A stretch of DNA of 18,658 bases, taken from the NCBI GenBank assembly GCA_964625175.1, contig CAZVAO010000043.1, forward strand, positions 1 to 18,658, read 5' to 3'. The stretch comes from CAZVAO01 sp964625175 (GTDB lineage Bacteria > Bacillota > UBA994 > PWPR01). The position numbers and the translations under genes are program-made. Within the stretch, counting starts at the first letter, position 1. Every line of letters begins with the position of its first letter. Below, piece by piece: positions 6,457 through 13,441 of the stretch. The notes under the pieces were generated by a model that saw nothing but the letters and a program-made list of their open reading frames with translations, made no database searches and was not told the DNA's origin.

Positions 6457-7356
6457 ATGAAGAAAGACAGAAGACTTGAGATGGTGGAGATCCTAATCAG
6501 TCGAGATGTGGTCACAGCACAGGAATTGGCTACGATGTTCGGTGTGAGTAGGCGGACGATTTACCGCGATATCAATGCGCTATCTCGTAATGGGATCCCT
6601 GTAACGACAGCACTTGGCAAACACGGGGGCATCAGCCTTAAGGCGGAGTTTCAGTTGACCAGAGATCAGATTACCGAAACAGTGGGTAGAGAGTTTGCGG
6701 ATTCTTTGCAGGTGCTGAAAGAATCTACTGCCCAGAGTGACTTTGTATTACAGAAACTAGCAGGGGTCTTTCCTTCTCAGCCGCCAGAATGGATTGATAT
6801 CGAGTTCTCAAACTGGCTCAACAAGGGTGGAGAGCAAGAGAAGTTTTTGGAACTGAAAAAGAGTATTTTACAGCGCAAAGCGGTTGTTTTAAGTTATCAC
6901 AGCATTAGTCGGGGGCAACAAGAGCGCCTAGTAGAGCCTTTGAAGCTTGTGCTGCGGGGCAATCAGTGGCATTTATTAGCCTATTGTCGGTTGAAAAAGG
7001 GGTATCGTTTCTTTAAACTCAGTAAAGTTAAGACGTTAACCATCACCTCTGAGAATTTTGAGAGTCGCGGTGAAATACCAGCGCTGCGGCAACGCTCTAC
7101 AATACCAAAGCAAATACAGCCACTCGTTTTACTGATTAAGCCTGATGTTATTAACCAGATTTATGAGGATTTTGATGCATCATTGGTTACACTAATTAAG
7201 GATGGCAACTACCGGTTGACTTGTGATGTCTATGATCCTGAGGAGATTATGGCCTATGTGCTATCGTTAGGTTCGGCAGTAGAATGTGTGCAGCCAGAAT
7301 GGTTGCGCAATAAACTTGTAGGAGAAGTCGCGGGGTTAAAGAAAACCTATTTATAA
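6457..7356 (+). CDS. WYL-domain transcriptional regulator (HTH_11, YafY type)
   Basis: The 299-residue protein starts with a winged helix-turn-helix: residues about 8-60, with TAQELATMFGVSRRTIYRDI as helix-turn-recognition helix, followed by the GKHGGI wing. It continues into a WYL ligand-sensing domain (about 133-195) with the typical WHLLAYCRLKKGYRFFKLSK strand pair, and ends in a C-terminal dimerisation extension. WYL regulators respond to small ligands or nucleic acids. An in-frame ATG at 6421 lies inside the operator, upstream of the predicted transcription start, so I use the ATG at 6457, which has AAGGGGGTGAT just before it. Identical operator cores upstream of this gene and of the GyrI-like gene suggest control of itself and its neighbour. 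Confidence 0.9.
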   Translation: MKKDRRLEMVEILISRDVVTAQELATMFGVSRRTIYRDINALSRNGIPVTTALGKHGGISLKAEFQLTRDQITETVGREFADSLQVLKESTAQSDFVLQKLAGVFPSQPPEWIDIEFSNWLNKGGEQEKFLELKKSILQRKAVVLSYHSISRGQQERLVEPLKLVLRGNQWHLLAYCRLKKGYRFFKLSKVKTLTITSENFESRGEIPALRQRSTIPKQIQPLVLLIKPDVINQIYEDFDASLVTLIKDGNYRLTCDVYDPEEIMAYVLSLGSAVECVQPEWLRNKLVGEVAGLKKTYL

Positions 7357-7383
7357 TATGACACAACCATGTCATATTATAAT
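7353..7383 (+). promoter_or_regulatory. Second copy of the WYL-regulator operator, before the GyrI-like gene
   Basis: ATAATATGACA (7353-7363) and TGTCATATTAT (7370-7380) are perfect 11-bp inverted arms with a CAACCA centre. TATAAT at 7378-7383 overlaps the right arm, and the left arm covers the regulator's stop codon. Compared with the copy at 6407, the arms are kept and the centre differs at two positions, as expected for a protein-binding site. Confidence 0.75.
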
Positions 7384-7440
7384 TGTAAGGCTCAACGGGT
7401 ATCGCATCGTCATTTAGGCCCTTAAGGAGGTGAATTAGTC

Positions 7441-8076
7441 ATGGATAAAGTGGATTTTAAGAAGAGGTATAAAGACCTATATAAACCATCTGCTAAGAAA
7501 CCCAGTATTGTTGTGGTGCCACCACTCCAGTATGCTGTACTAGCGGGGACAGGTAATCCTGGAACCAGTCAAGCGTTTGTAGACGCCATTACGGCTCTTT
7601 ACGGTTTTTCCTACACAATTAGCATGAGTTACAAGAATGACCAACTTTCTATACCAGATTTCTACACGTTTACAGTTCCTCCGCTCGAAGGGGTCTGGGA
7701 TACGATTGAAGGGGATTTTGATCCTGCCGATAAGGATAACCTGGCCTGGACGATAGGGATCATGCAGCCTGAATTTGTAACGCACGATGTGTTTGCCCAT
7801 GCCCGCAGTGTGGCTGCAAAAAAGAAGAAAAACCCTTTGATTAATAATATTGAGTTACGTACCTTTGAAGAGGGACTCTGTTGTACGATGCTACATATTG
7901 GGTCCTTTGATGATGAACCAGCTACCTTTGCACGGATGCAGGCCTTTGTGGAGGAACAAGGTTACGAGCGGATTGAATATACCCACCGCGAGATTTACCT
8001 TAGCGACTTCAGTAAAACCGCTCCCGAGAAGCTACGCACGGTGCTGCGATTTCGGATTCACAAGAATGATGAATAG
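7441..8076 (+). CDS. GyrI-like small-molecule-binding domain protein
   Basis: This 211-residue cytosolic protein resembles stand-alone GyrI-like proteins (COG4832 type), a SHV/BacR-C-like fold that binds drugs or other small molecules. Consistent features are the N-terminal DFKKRYKDLYKP, PLQYAVLAGTGNPGT near residue 30, the aromatic-rich middle (YTFTVPPLEGVW), and the second half-motif LCCTMLHIGSFDDEPATFARM followed by THREIYLSD near the end. There is no DNA-binding domain. A strong AAGGAGGTGA precedes the ATG. Its promoter carries the operator shared with the upstream WYL regulator, so it is probably induced or repressed by the ligand that regulator senses. Catalytic activity is not evident; a binding or hydrolase role is open. 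Confidence 0.82.
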   Translation: MDKVDFKKRYKDLYKPSAKKPSIVVVPPLQYAVLAGTGNPGTSQAFVDAITALYGFSYTISMSYKNDQLSIPDFYTFTVPPLEGVWDTIEGDFDPADKDNLAWTIGIMQPEFVTHDVFAHARSVAAKKKKNPLINNIELRTFEEGLCCTMLHIGSFDDEPATFARMQAFVEEQGYERIEYTHREIYLSDFSKTAPEKLRTVLRFRIHKNDE

Positions 8077-8161
8077 ATTTGATTCCTGTGCGGCTTTAAA
8101 CAAGATTGGGTGCCGGAGATTGCATTTGTTGCACTTTAGCAGGCCAATCTGGGTGTTGACA

Positions 8162-8170
8162 TGGTATAAT
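8162..8170 (+). promoter_or_regulatory. Extended -10 promoter of the second RidA gene
   Basis: TGGTATAAT is a perfect TGN-extended -10 element 46 bases before the start codon. No good -35 is present at 17 bp. An inverted repeat AGATTGG (8103-8109)/CCAATCT (8144-8150) lies upstream and could be a control site. Confidence 0.6.
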
Positions 8171-8215
8171 AAAAGCGAAATATTGAAATAGGATAGTAAG
8201 AAAAGGAGATTTGAT

Positions 8216-8566
8216 ATGGAAATTAAGCGATACGAAGGATCAGGTAGAATGAGCAAGGCGGTTGTACACAATAACACCGTTTATCTAGCGGGGCAAACCT
8301 GTGGTGATGCGAATATGGATGTTCAGGAGCAAGCCAAATGTGTGCTTGCTAAGGTCGACGCATTGCTTGAGAAATACGGTTCTGACCGCAAACATATTCT
8401 TTCCGCTACTATTTATCTTAAAGACATGGCGGAATTCGAGAAATGGAATGAGATCTGGGATGCCTGGGTAATTGATGGCCACGAACCCGTTCGTGCCTGC
8501 GTACAAGCTCAAATGGCTCGCCCGATCGTTCTCGTTGAAGTTTCAATTGTGGCGGCAGTAAAGTAA
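8216..8566 (+). CDS. RidA-family protein, divergent paralogue
   Basis: The 116-residue protein is a compact RidA/YjgF member with VYLAGQTCGD in place of SGQ.P, the helix QEQAKCVLAKVDALLEKYG, the IYLKDM strand, PVRACVQA with Arg93 at the catalytic carboxylate-binding position, and Glu108 in VLVEVSIVAA. It lacks the N-terminal YSQ motif of true RidA (here GRMSKAV), which suggests one of the other Rid subfamilies with a different or narrower imine substrate range. It has its own extended -10 promoter, an AAAAGGAG ribosome binding site and a terminator, so it is a one-gene unit. Confidence 0.88.
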   Translation: MEIKRYEGSGRMSKAVVHNNTVYLAGQTCGDANMDVQEQAKCVLAKVDALLEKYGSDRKHILSATIYLKDMAEFEKWNEIWDAWVIDGHEPVRACVQAQMARPIVLVEVSIVAAVK

Positions 8567-8593
8567 GCTTTATAAAATTGCAATTAAAAGAGG

Positions 8594-8615
8594 GAGCGCA
8601 ATATGCGCTCTTTTT
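8594..8615 (+). terminator. Terminator after the second RidA gene
   Basis: GAGCGCA (8594-8600) and TGCGCTC (8604-8610) form a 7-bp GC-rich stem with an ATA loop, followed by TTTTT, 28 bases after the stop codon. Confidence 0.9.
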
Positions 8616-9089
8616 GACTTTTAAATGCCATAGGTGTTTTGCTACCAGGAGATTATAAATTACTCGGTTTATAACAATAGTGAGCAATCTAGGCCCTTGT
8701 GATTCACCCTAACCTAGACTGTATGCGCTAATCAATGTCATTGACCATTGGGGACTGTCCCCAATGGTCATTTAAATACCAAAAGGGACAGGCCTTAGCT
8801 ACAGAGAGAAGCATTTAATGGGACAGGTAACCGCTGTGATTATGCTTTGTGATGTGATTTCCGATTAACTAAGGACTGTAGTGACAGAAGTTGGTCGCGA
8901 GTAGCAGAAGGACCTACCGCTCATTAGCACGTAACTAAAGGAATTCAGGCAACAATGTCTAACTATAGGCAGGTGATGTTTGTGAATAATGTATTTTAAA
9001 TTTATTAGTTAATGCGTGTGGCGTTAGTGAGTAATCATAGGCAAGGAAAGAAATACGTGTTTAAGGCTTATTCTCCTGGAGGGATAGAA
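8616..9089. other. Non-coding region before the hydrolase gene
   Basis: No supported gene lies in these roughly 470 bases. They contain the perfect palindrome at 8742-8770 and two short GGGACAG phrases (8784-8790, 8820-8826) that echo its GGGGAC-TGTCCCC core. A weak promoter candidate for the hydrolase is TTGTGA (8980-8985) and TATTAG (9003-9008), spaced 17 bp. Confidence 0.5.
8742..8770. repeat. Perfect 13-bp inverted repeat with GGGGAC/GTCCCC centre
   Basis: TGACCATTGGGGA and TCCCCAATGGTCA are exact reverse complements separated by CTG. No U-tract follows on either strand, so it is not a standard terminator. Similar GGGGACAGTCCCC elements occur between genes in many Bacillota (general knowledge), so this is more likely a dispersed palindromic element than a gene-specific operator. 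Confidence 0.75.
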
Positions 9090-10019
9090 ATGCAAAAGAT
9101 TGATTTTAGCTTCACATCAACAGATGGAGTCGTGATCCAAGCTATTAAATGGCTTAAGGGTGATTCCGTAGATCTAAAAGGGGCTGTCCAAATTGCTCAC
9201 GGAATGGCCGAGCATATTGAACGATATGGTGACTTTGCTCAGGCTCTTACCAATGCGGGCTACATCGTCTATGGTAATGATCACAGGGGGCACGGCAGAA
9301 CTGCAGGTTCTTGTGAAAATGTCGGGTATTTTGCCGATCAAGATGGTTGGGATCATGTCGTTGAAGATATGTATCAACTTACAGAAATCATAAAAGCAGA
9401 GAACCAAAACCTTCCGGTATTCATTTTTGGGCACAGTATGGGATCCTTTTTAACGCGGTCCTATATTCATCAATATGGAGATTTAATTAATGGCGTGATT
9501 CTGAGCGGAACGGGTGGTAAGCCAGGATTGCTGGGTAATGCGGCGCTTTTAGTAGTCAAGAGAGAAATCAAGCGCAACGGGCGTAGGGCCCGCAGCAAGC
9601 GAATGGATAGACTTTCTTTTGGTAGTTTTAATAAGGCATTTGCTCCGAATCGCACGGCCTTTGATTGGCTAAGCAGGGATAAGGCGCAAGTGGATCAATA
9701 TATTGCGGATCCCTATTGTGGAGAAGTTTTTACCGCAGGATTCTTTCATGACATGCTCAACGGTTTAATAGCTTTAAACAAAAAAGTGAATACTGCTAAG
9801 ATTCCAAAAGCATTGCCTATTTACTTCATCTCTGGCGAAAAAGATCCTGTTGGTAATAATACGAAGGGTGTCTTAGCGACCTATCAAGCTTTCCGGGATG
9901 CTGGAATCAAGGACGTGAGCTATAAGTTTTACCCAGATGCCCGACATGAAATTTTGAATGAGATCAACAAACAGGAGGTTTTTACTGATGTGGTCACTTG
10001 GTTAAATGATCATTCATAA
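9090..10019 (+). CDS. Alpha/beta hydrolase, lysophospholipase/monoacylglycerol-lipase type
   Basis: The 309-residue protein is a serine hydrolase of the Hydrolase_4/PldB group. It shows the oxyanion-side AHGMAEH (36-42), NDHRGHGRT (63-71), nucleophile elbow GHSMG with Ser116, acid Asp252 in SGEKDPVG, and His286 in DARHEILNE. The family cleaves fatty-acyl esters of lysophospholipids or monoacylglycerols, usually in the cytosol or at the membrane face. No signal peptide is seen. I use the ATG at 9090, preceded by GGAGGGA; an in-frame ATG at 9012 adds 26 residues without family similarity or ribosome binding site. It stands alone between non-coding stretches; the exact ester substrate is unknown. 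Confidence 0.9.
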   Translation: MQKIDFSFTSTDGVVIQAIKWLKGDSVDLKGAVQIAHGMAEHIERYGDFAQALTNAGYIVYGNDHRGHGRTAGSCENVGYFADQDGWDHVVEDMYQLTEIIKAENQNLPVFIFGHSMGSFLTRSYIHQYGDLINGVILSGTGGKPGLLGNAALLVVKREIKRNGRRARSKRMDRLSFGSFNKAFAPNRTAFDWLSRDKAQVDQYIADPYCGEVFTAGFFHDMLNGLIALNKKVNTAKIPKALPIYFISGEKDPVGNNTKGVLATYQAFRDAGIKDVSYKFYPDARHEILNEINKQEVFTDVVTWLNDHS

Positions 10020-10026
10020 GAATTGC

Positions 10027-10053
10027 GAAGCCTTGCTATATACACAAGGTTTC
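10027..10053 (+). terminator. Possible terminator hairpin after the hydrolase gene
   Basis: GAAGCCTTG (10027-10035) pairs with CAAGGTTTC (10045-10053) with one G-U pair and a 9-base loop, seven bases past the stop codon. No U-tract follows, so it may instead be a 3'-end stabilising hairpin. Confidence 0.4.
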
Positions 10054-10108
10054 TGTAGGCGCCTCTAAATTGTGCATGAAAGATACCCCAAATCATTGTG
10101 TGGGCTTG

Positions 10109-10135
10109 TTGACAATATCTGGGGGGGGGTATAAT
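10109..10135 (+). promoter_or_regulatory. Promoter with poly-G spacer, upstream of the lipoprotein gene
   Basis: Consensus TTGACA (10109-10114) and TATAAT (10130-10135) are separated by only 15 bases, nine of them an unbroken G run (10121-10129). Homopolymers of this length are prone to slippage, and adding two G would give the optimal 17-bp spacing. The predicted transcript has an untranslated leader of about 140 bases before the lipoprotein start at 10282. Confidence 0.7.
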
Positions 10136-10281
10136 GTAAGTCGTGTGCAATCGATTGAATCACTTTGTTGATATTCATAAACGCTTAAATCACCTGCTTG
10201 GAGCAGTGGATTAGAATTATCTTTAAATATCGGCAACAGAGGTATTGCAACATCTCACCAATAATCTTTAAGGAGATTAAT

Positions 10282-11166
10282 ATGAAATTATTAAAAGTGC
10301 TATTGAGCACCATCTTGATTCTCGCAATTTTCACCTCCTGTAGTAGCCAGTCCACGGATGAAATGATTAGTAAAGCCGAATATGATGAACAAGTAGCCAT
10401 TTTGAATAACCGCATCGCTGAGCTGGAAGGCGAGCTTGCAACTTTGCAGAGCATTATTGACAACAATGGTTCTGGTTCTGTTGAGCCACTAGATTTCCTG
10501 GTAAGTATAAAGAGTGAAAGTGGGGTAGTTGAAGTAACTTCAAATTTAAGGCAACAATTCAATGTGTTTGCTAGAGACTATCGCATGAGCGCCCTCCCCA
10601 CTATGGATGGTTACGAGTCCTTCTTTAATTACGAAAGTGGCCAAGAGTATTCTAATTTTGCTTTGGCTGTATTTTATGCGCTGAGATATAATGATTATCA
10701 AGATATCTCGAAGGATGACATGCAAGCGCTGTTAATAGATTTATTTGCAGCAGAGGGCGAATATGAACCCATGATCCATGAAAACTACTTTAAGATCGCA
10801 AAATATGTGGACGGCGTTTACTCACCCTGGCCCGAGGGAGCTAAAGACCCCGATCGAGAGTTCTACTATTTAGCATCACTCAATAGTGAGCAAAGTGGGG
10901 ATACTGTTAGAGTCAATGCCACCTTCCTCAATTACTACTTTAATGACACAAGCATCTATGAGCCTGGTGCTAATGAGATTGTTTTAGCAAACAAGGTTGC
11001 AGAGCTAGGATGCAGTGACCTAGAGGCCGCTGCTATTTTAATGGCCAATGGGGAAATCAGTGAGCTCACGAGTCAGTCAAGTTTTGAGGTTGAAATGATT
11101 GTTGATCCAACCAAATCCCCAACTGAAAGTGGGTTCTTCAAGTTTGCTAAAGTAATAGAGAAGTAG
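10282..11166 (+). CDS. Predicted lipoprotein with N-terminal coiled coil
   Basis: The 294-residue product begins with a lipoprotein signal peptide (KLLKVLLSTILILAIFTSC, lipidated Cys20), so it should be anchored to the outer face of the membrane. A short Ser-rich tether is followed by a likely coiled coil at about 30-62 (EQVAILNNRIAELEGELATL). The remainder is an acidic mixed alpha/beta domain, rich in Tyr and Phe, that I do not recognise; the segment near residues 110-160 reads as mainly helical. AAGGAG lies 6 bases before the ATG. An in-frame upstream ATG at 10198 would bury the signal peptide and is rejected. Expression may be switched by the poly-G promoter spacer at 10121-10129. A terminator follows at 11245. 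Confidence 0.82.
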   Translation: MKLLKVLLSTILILAIFTSCSSQSTDEMISKAEYDEQVAILNNRIAELEGELATLQSIIDNNGSGSVEPLDFLVSIKSESGVVEVTSNLRQQFNVFARDYRMSALPTMDGYESFFNYESGQEYSNFALAVFYALRYNDYQDISKDDMQALLIDLFAAEGEYEPMIHENYFKIAKYVDGVYSPWPEGAKDPDREFYYLASLNSEQSGDTVRVNATFLNYYFNDTSIYEPGANEIVLANKVAELGCSDLEAAAILMANGEISELTSQSSFEVEMIVDPTKSPTESGFFKFAKVIEK

Positions 11167-11244
11167 TTTGCTTGGAAATCTTCATTTAAATTATCTAAAA
11201 GAGCGTAATGCTTACTGAGTATTTTTCTACAACAAATATCAATA

Positions 11245-11282
11245 CAGCCACTTGGCGGGTTAATGCCAGGGGGCTGTTTTTT
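11245..11282 (+). terminator. Terminator after the lipoprotein gene
   Basis: CAGCCACTTGGC (11245-11256) pairs with GCCAGGGGGCTG (11265-11276) with a single A-G mismatch and one T-G pair, followed by TTTTTT. Confidence 0.88.
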
Positions 11283-11347
11283 ATGGATTCCAGAATTGGG
11301 GCTAGTAGATTAGGGAGACCAATGACGCCTGTTCGGAGTGGTGAAAC

Positions 11348-11374
11348 CACGAAGAACACGAAGAGCACGAAGGG
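11348..11374 (+). repeat. Three tandem 9-bp CACGAAG repeats
   Basis: CACGAAGAA, CACGAAGAG and CACGAAGGG follow each other directly. Comparable CACGAAG arrays recur between genes in many unrelated bacterial genomes (general knowledge); no coding role is visible here. Confidence 0.7.
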
Positions 11375-11781
11375 TTAGGGATCCGAGCAGGTTGTACAAT
11401 GGACGCCTATGCCATGGGGACGGACTATTGGCACACTAAGCGGCCGGTAGCCATTGGGTATGTAGCTGGCCTTGTAGCAGGGTTCTCACGTCGCTTCGCT
11501 CCTTAGAAAGACCTTTTTAAGCAAGTTAAGCCTGCTTTGAGATGCACATGCTTATTTATCAAGTGCTAGGGATTGCTGTTTTACAATGGTTGACCGGTCG
11601 TTTTATTAATTAGCTATTTTCTAAAAGTTTTTGATTAATGCAAGACCTTCTAACCCGACTAACTGAAAACTGGCAAACTGACCAACTGCTCTGGCTGTTT
11701 GATGAGTGCATAGTCAAAGCAAACTTAACCTGCGGGGTCTGTTTTTTAGTATGTGGCTTGTATAGAGTTGTGAATTAGTTT

Positions 11782-11812
11782 GCCCTGTAGCTATAGCTTA
11801 CAGGGCTGTTTT
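11782..11812 (+). terminator. Orphan terminator-like hairpin
   Basis: GCCCTGTA (11782-11789) pairs with TACAGGGC (11799-11806) around a loop that is itself nearly palindromic (GCTATAGCT), followed by TGTTTTGC. No gene precedes it within 500 bases, so it either ends an unrecognised small RNA, is a relic, or is a free-standing hairpin. Confidence 0.45.
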
Positions 11813-11871
11813 GCTATTCTGGCAGGGGTGATTGTTTTAATTGTTCGAACAGAAGGATTGACATGACAAGG

Positions 11872-11916
11872 GTCGGCGCGGAGACCGACCACTACGGTTT
11901 AACAAGGTTGGAATAA
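11872..11916 (+). repeat. Third full copy of the dispersed hairpin repeat
   Basis: The unit starts GTCGGCGCGGAGACCGACC and continues CACTACGGTTTAACAAGGTTGGAATAA, matching copies A and B at 1-94 over about 45 bases. With the preceding G, GGTCGG pairs perfectly with CCGACC. The downstream GGGGTATGATTTCCC also echoes sequence at about 166-187, so the conserved block may be longer than the hairpin unit. Confidence 0.75.
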
Positions 11917-12012
11917 CAAGGGTTTCTAAATGACAGCGCGGGGTATGATTTCCCGAACCCCTAACGCCTGATCCCCGATTCCCAGTCCATTCCACGATTC
12001 CAACTTCTCAAC

Positions 12013-12040
12013 AAAAAAAGGAACCAAATGAATGGGTTCC
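12013..12040 (-). terminator. Terminator of the tdk-lysA operon
   Basis: On the minus strand GGAACC (12040-12035) pairs with GGTTCC (12025-12020), extended by flanking A-T pairs, followed by a run of seven T. It begins 20 bases after the lysA stop codon. Confidence 0.88.
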
Positions 12041-12060
12041 TTATTACTTGTAAGCACTTA

Positions 12061-13374
12061 CTAGAGAATCAAGTCAGATGCAACATCAAGGTGATGCATC
12101 TGCGCAGGGTCTTCACGCCGTGTGATGAGATGGGCGTTGCCATCCTTGACCGCAATGATGGCGGGGCGTGGTACCCCATTATAGTTGCTAGACATAGCGT
12201 AGGTATAGGCTCCCGTTACGGCGACAGCTATGATCGATCCGTCTGGAGCTTGAGGCAAAGCGATATCCTCAATAATGATATCTCCTGATTCACAGCATTT
12301 TCCAGCAATCGTGACATTTTGCAGTTGATCATTGTGCATATGGTCCACCAGTGCGGCTTCGTAAAGGGCATTGTAGAGTGCGGGACGTGGATTATCAGAC
12401 ATCCCACCGTCAACCATGTAAAAGATCTGGCCACTATCGGTGGTTTTTTGGGCGACGACTTCATATAGTGTCGTGCCTGCGTCACCAATAATAGCGCGCC
12501 CTGGTTCAATAATCAGTTTCTCAAGCCCCAATTGGTGTTCCTGCACATAATTCTCGATATATCGAATCACTGCGGGCAATAAGGCGGCTATTTGGGGCGG
12601 GGTGTCTTGGTCGGTATAGCTGATTGCGAAACCGCCACCTAAATTCAATTCTTTTAGCGAATAATTAAAAACATTCTTAAAGTGGGATACAAGTTGTAGC
12701 ATGGCCTCTGCTGTTCGGATGTATACCGCTTCGTCATTGATTTGAGAGCCGATATGGCAATGAATCCCTTGCAGCTGCAGATAGGGGTCATTCCGCAAGT
12801 CTGCAATCATGCTTGGTAATTCTCGGTTGGATATGCTAATCCCAAATTTTGATGATTCGAGGGCTGTTCGTAGATAGGGATGGGTGCTGGTTTCCACTTT
12901 GGGATTCAAGCGTAAAAGAACACTCACCTTTTTCTGCTTCAGATGGCAGAGTGTGTGCAGGCGCTTAAGTTCGGCAATACTGTCAACAACGATACGCCCC
13001 ACGTCGAGGTCTAACGCCATTTCAAGTTCTTGCTGCGACTTCGCATTGCCATGTAAATAGACTTGGGACATCGGAAATCTAGATTGCTCTAAGAGGCGCA
13101 GATCTCCAGTCCCGATGGCATCGATACCCAGTCCATATTTGGTCATCATTTGGCATATATAGCGGTTGATGAACGCCTTGGAGGCATAGACTATTTCAGT
13201 CTTAAATACACTCGAGACAAAGGATTGTTTAAATAATTGAATGCGATCTTCAAGGCATTGTTGGTCAAGCACCATTAATGGGGTGCCATAATGATGTGCC
13301 AACTCACTAGCGGTTAATCCACCGATTTGCAAATGGCCTTTATTTGTAATCGTCATTGATCCACGTAGTTCCAT
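12061..13374 (-). CDS. lysA: Diaminopimelate decarboxylase
   Basis: This 437-residue PLP enzyme converts meso-diaminopimelate to L-lysine, the last step of lysine synthesis, in the cytosol. The alanine-racemase-like barrel carries YASKA with Schiff-base Lys66, HIGSQ (207-211), the phosphate-binding GGGF (246-249) and EPGR (290-293). The C-terminal domain has CESGD (361-365) with the active-site Cys and GAYTYAMSSNYNG with Tyr390. Length is normal. The ATG at 13374 has AGAGGA 8 bases upstream; an internal ATG six codons on would also give a family-like start. It is the last gene of the minus-strand operon, 67 bp after the DUF2726-like gene, and is followed by a terminator. No other lysine gene is present. 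Confidence 0.96.
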   Translation of the reverse strand: MELRGSMTITNKGHLQIGGLTASELAHHYGTPLMVLDQQCLEDRIQLFKQSFVSSVFKTEIVYASKAFINRYICQMMTKYGLGIDAIGTGDLRLLEQSRFPMSQVYLHGNAKSQQELEMALDLDVGRIVVDSIAELKRLHTLCHLKQKKVSVLLRLNPKVETSTHPYLRTALESSKFGISISNRELPSMIADLRNDPYLQLQGIHCHIGSQINDEAVYIRTAEAMLQLVSHFKNVFNYSLKELNLGGGFAISYTDQDTPPQIAALLPAVIRYIENYVQEHQLGLEKLIIEPGRAIIGDAGTTLYEVVAQKTTDSGQIFYMVDGGMSDNPRPALYNALYEAALVDHMHNDQLQNVTIAGKCCESGDIIIEDIALPQAPDGSIIAVAVTGAYTYAMSSNYNGVPRPAIIAVKDGNAHLITRREDPAQMHHLDVASDLIL

Positions 13375-13441
13375 GGTGAGTGTCCTCTCTTATGCTTTGC
13401 TTGCGTCTATTCTAAAGGAGTTTGCTTAGCGTATCAAGCGC

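Larger units (their letters stand above)
11167..12012. other. Gene-free repeat-containing stretch
   Basis: About 850 bases without a supported gene. It begins with the lipoprotein terminator and then holds three tandem CACGAAGRR 9-mers (11348), a phrase rich in AACTG (about 11660-11690), a terminator-like hairpin at 11782-11812 with no gene in front, and a copy of the left-edge hairpin repeat at 11872. It marks the boundary between the plus-strand accessory genes and the minus-strand housekeeping operon. Confidence 0.6.

Noticed and set aside
8156..8170. TTGACA next to TATAAT read as a -35/-10 pair
   Set aside because: The two hexamers are only 3 bases apart, so they cannot work together; the TATAAT is instead used as an extended -10 element.
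10142..10281. 140-base leader of the lipoprotein gene as a riboswitch
   Set aside because: No known aptamer core or terminator/antiterminator pair could be recognised by eye.
10185..10562. 125-codon minus-strand open frame over the lipoprotein gene start
   Set aside because: It overlaps a lipoprotein with clear signal peptide and ribosome binding site, and has no features of its own.
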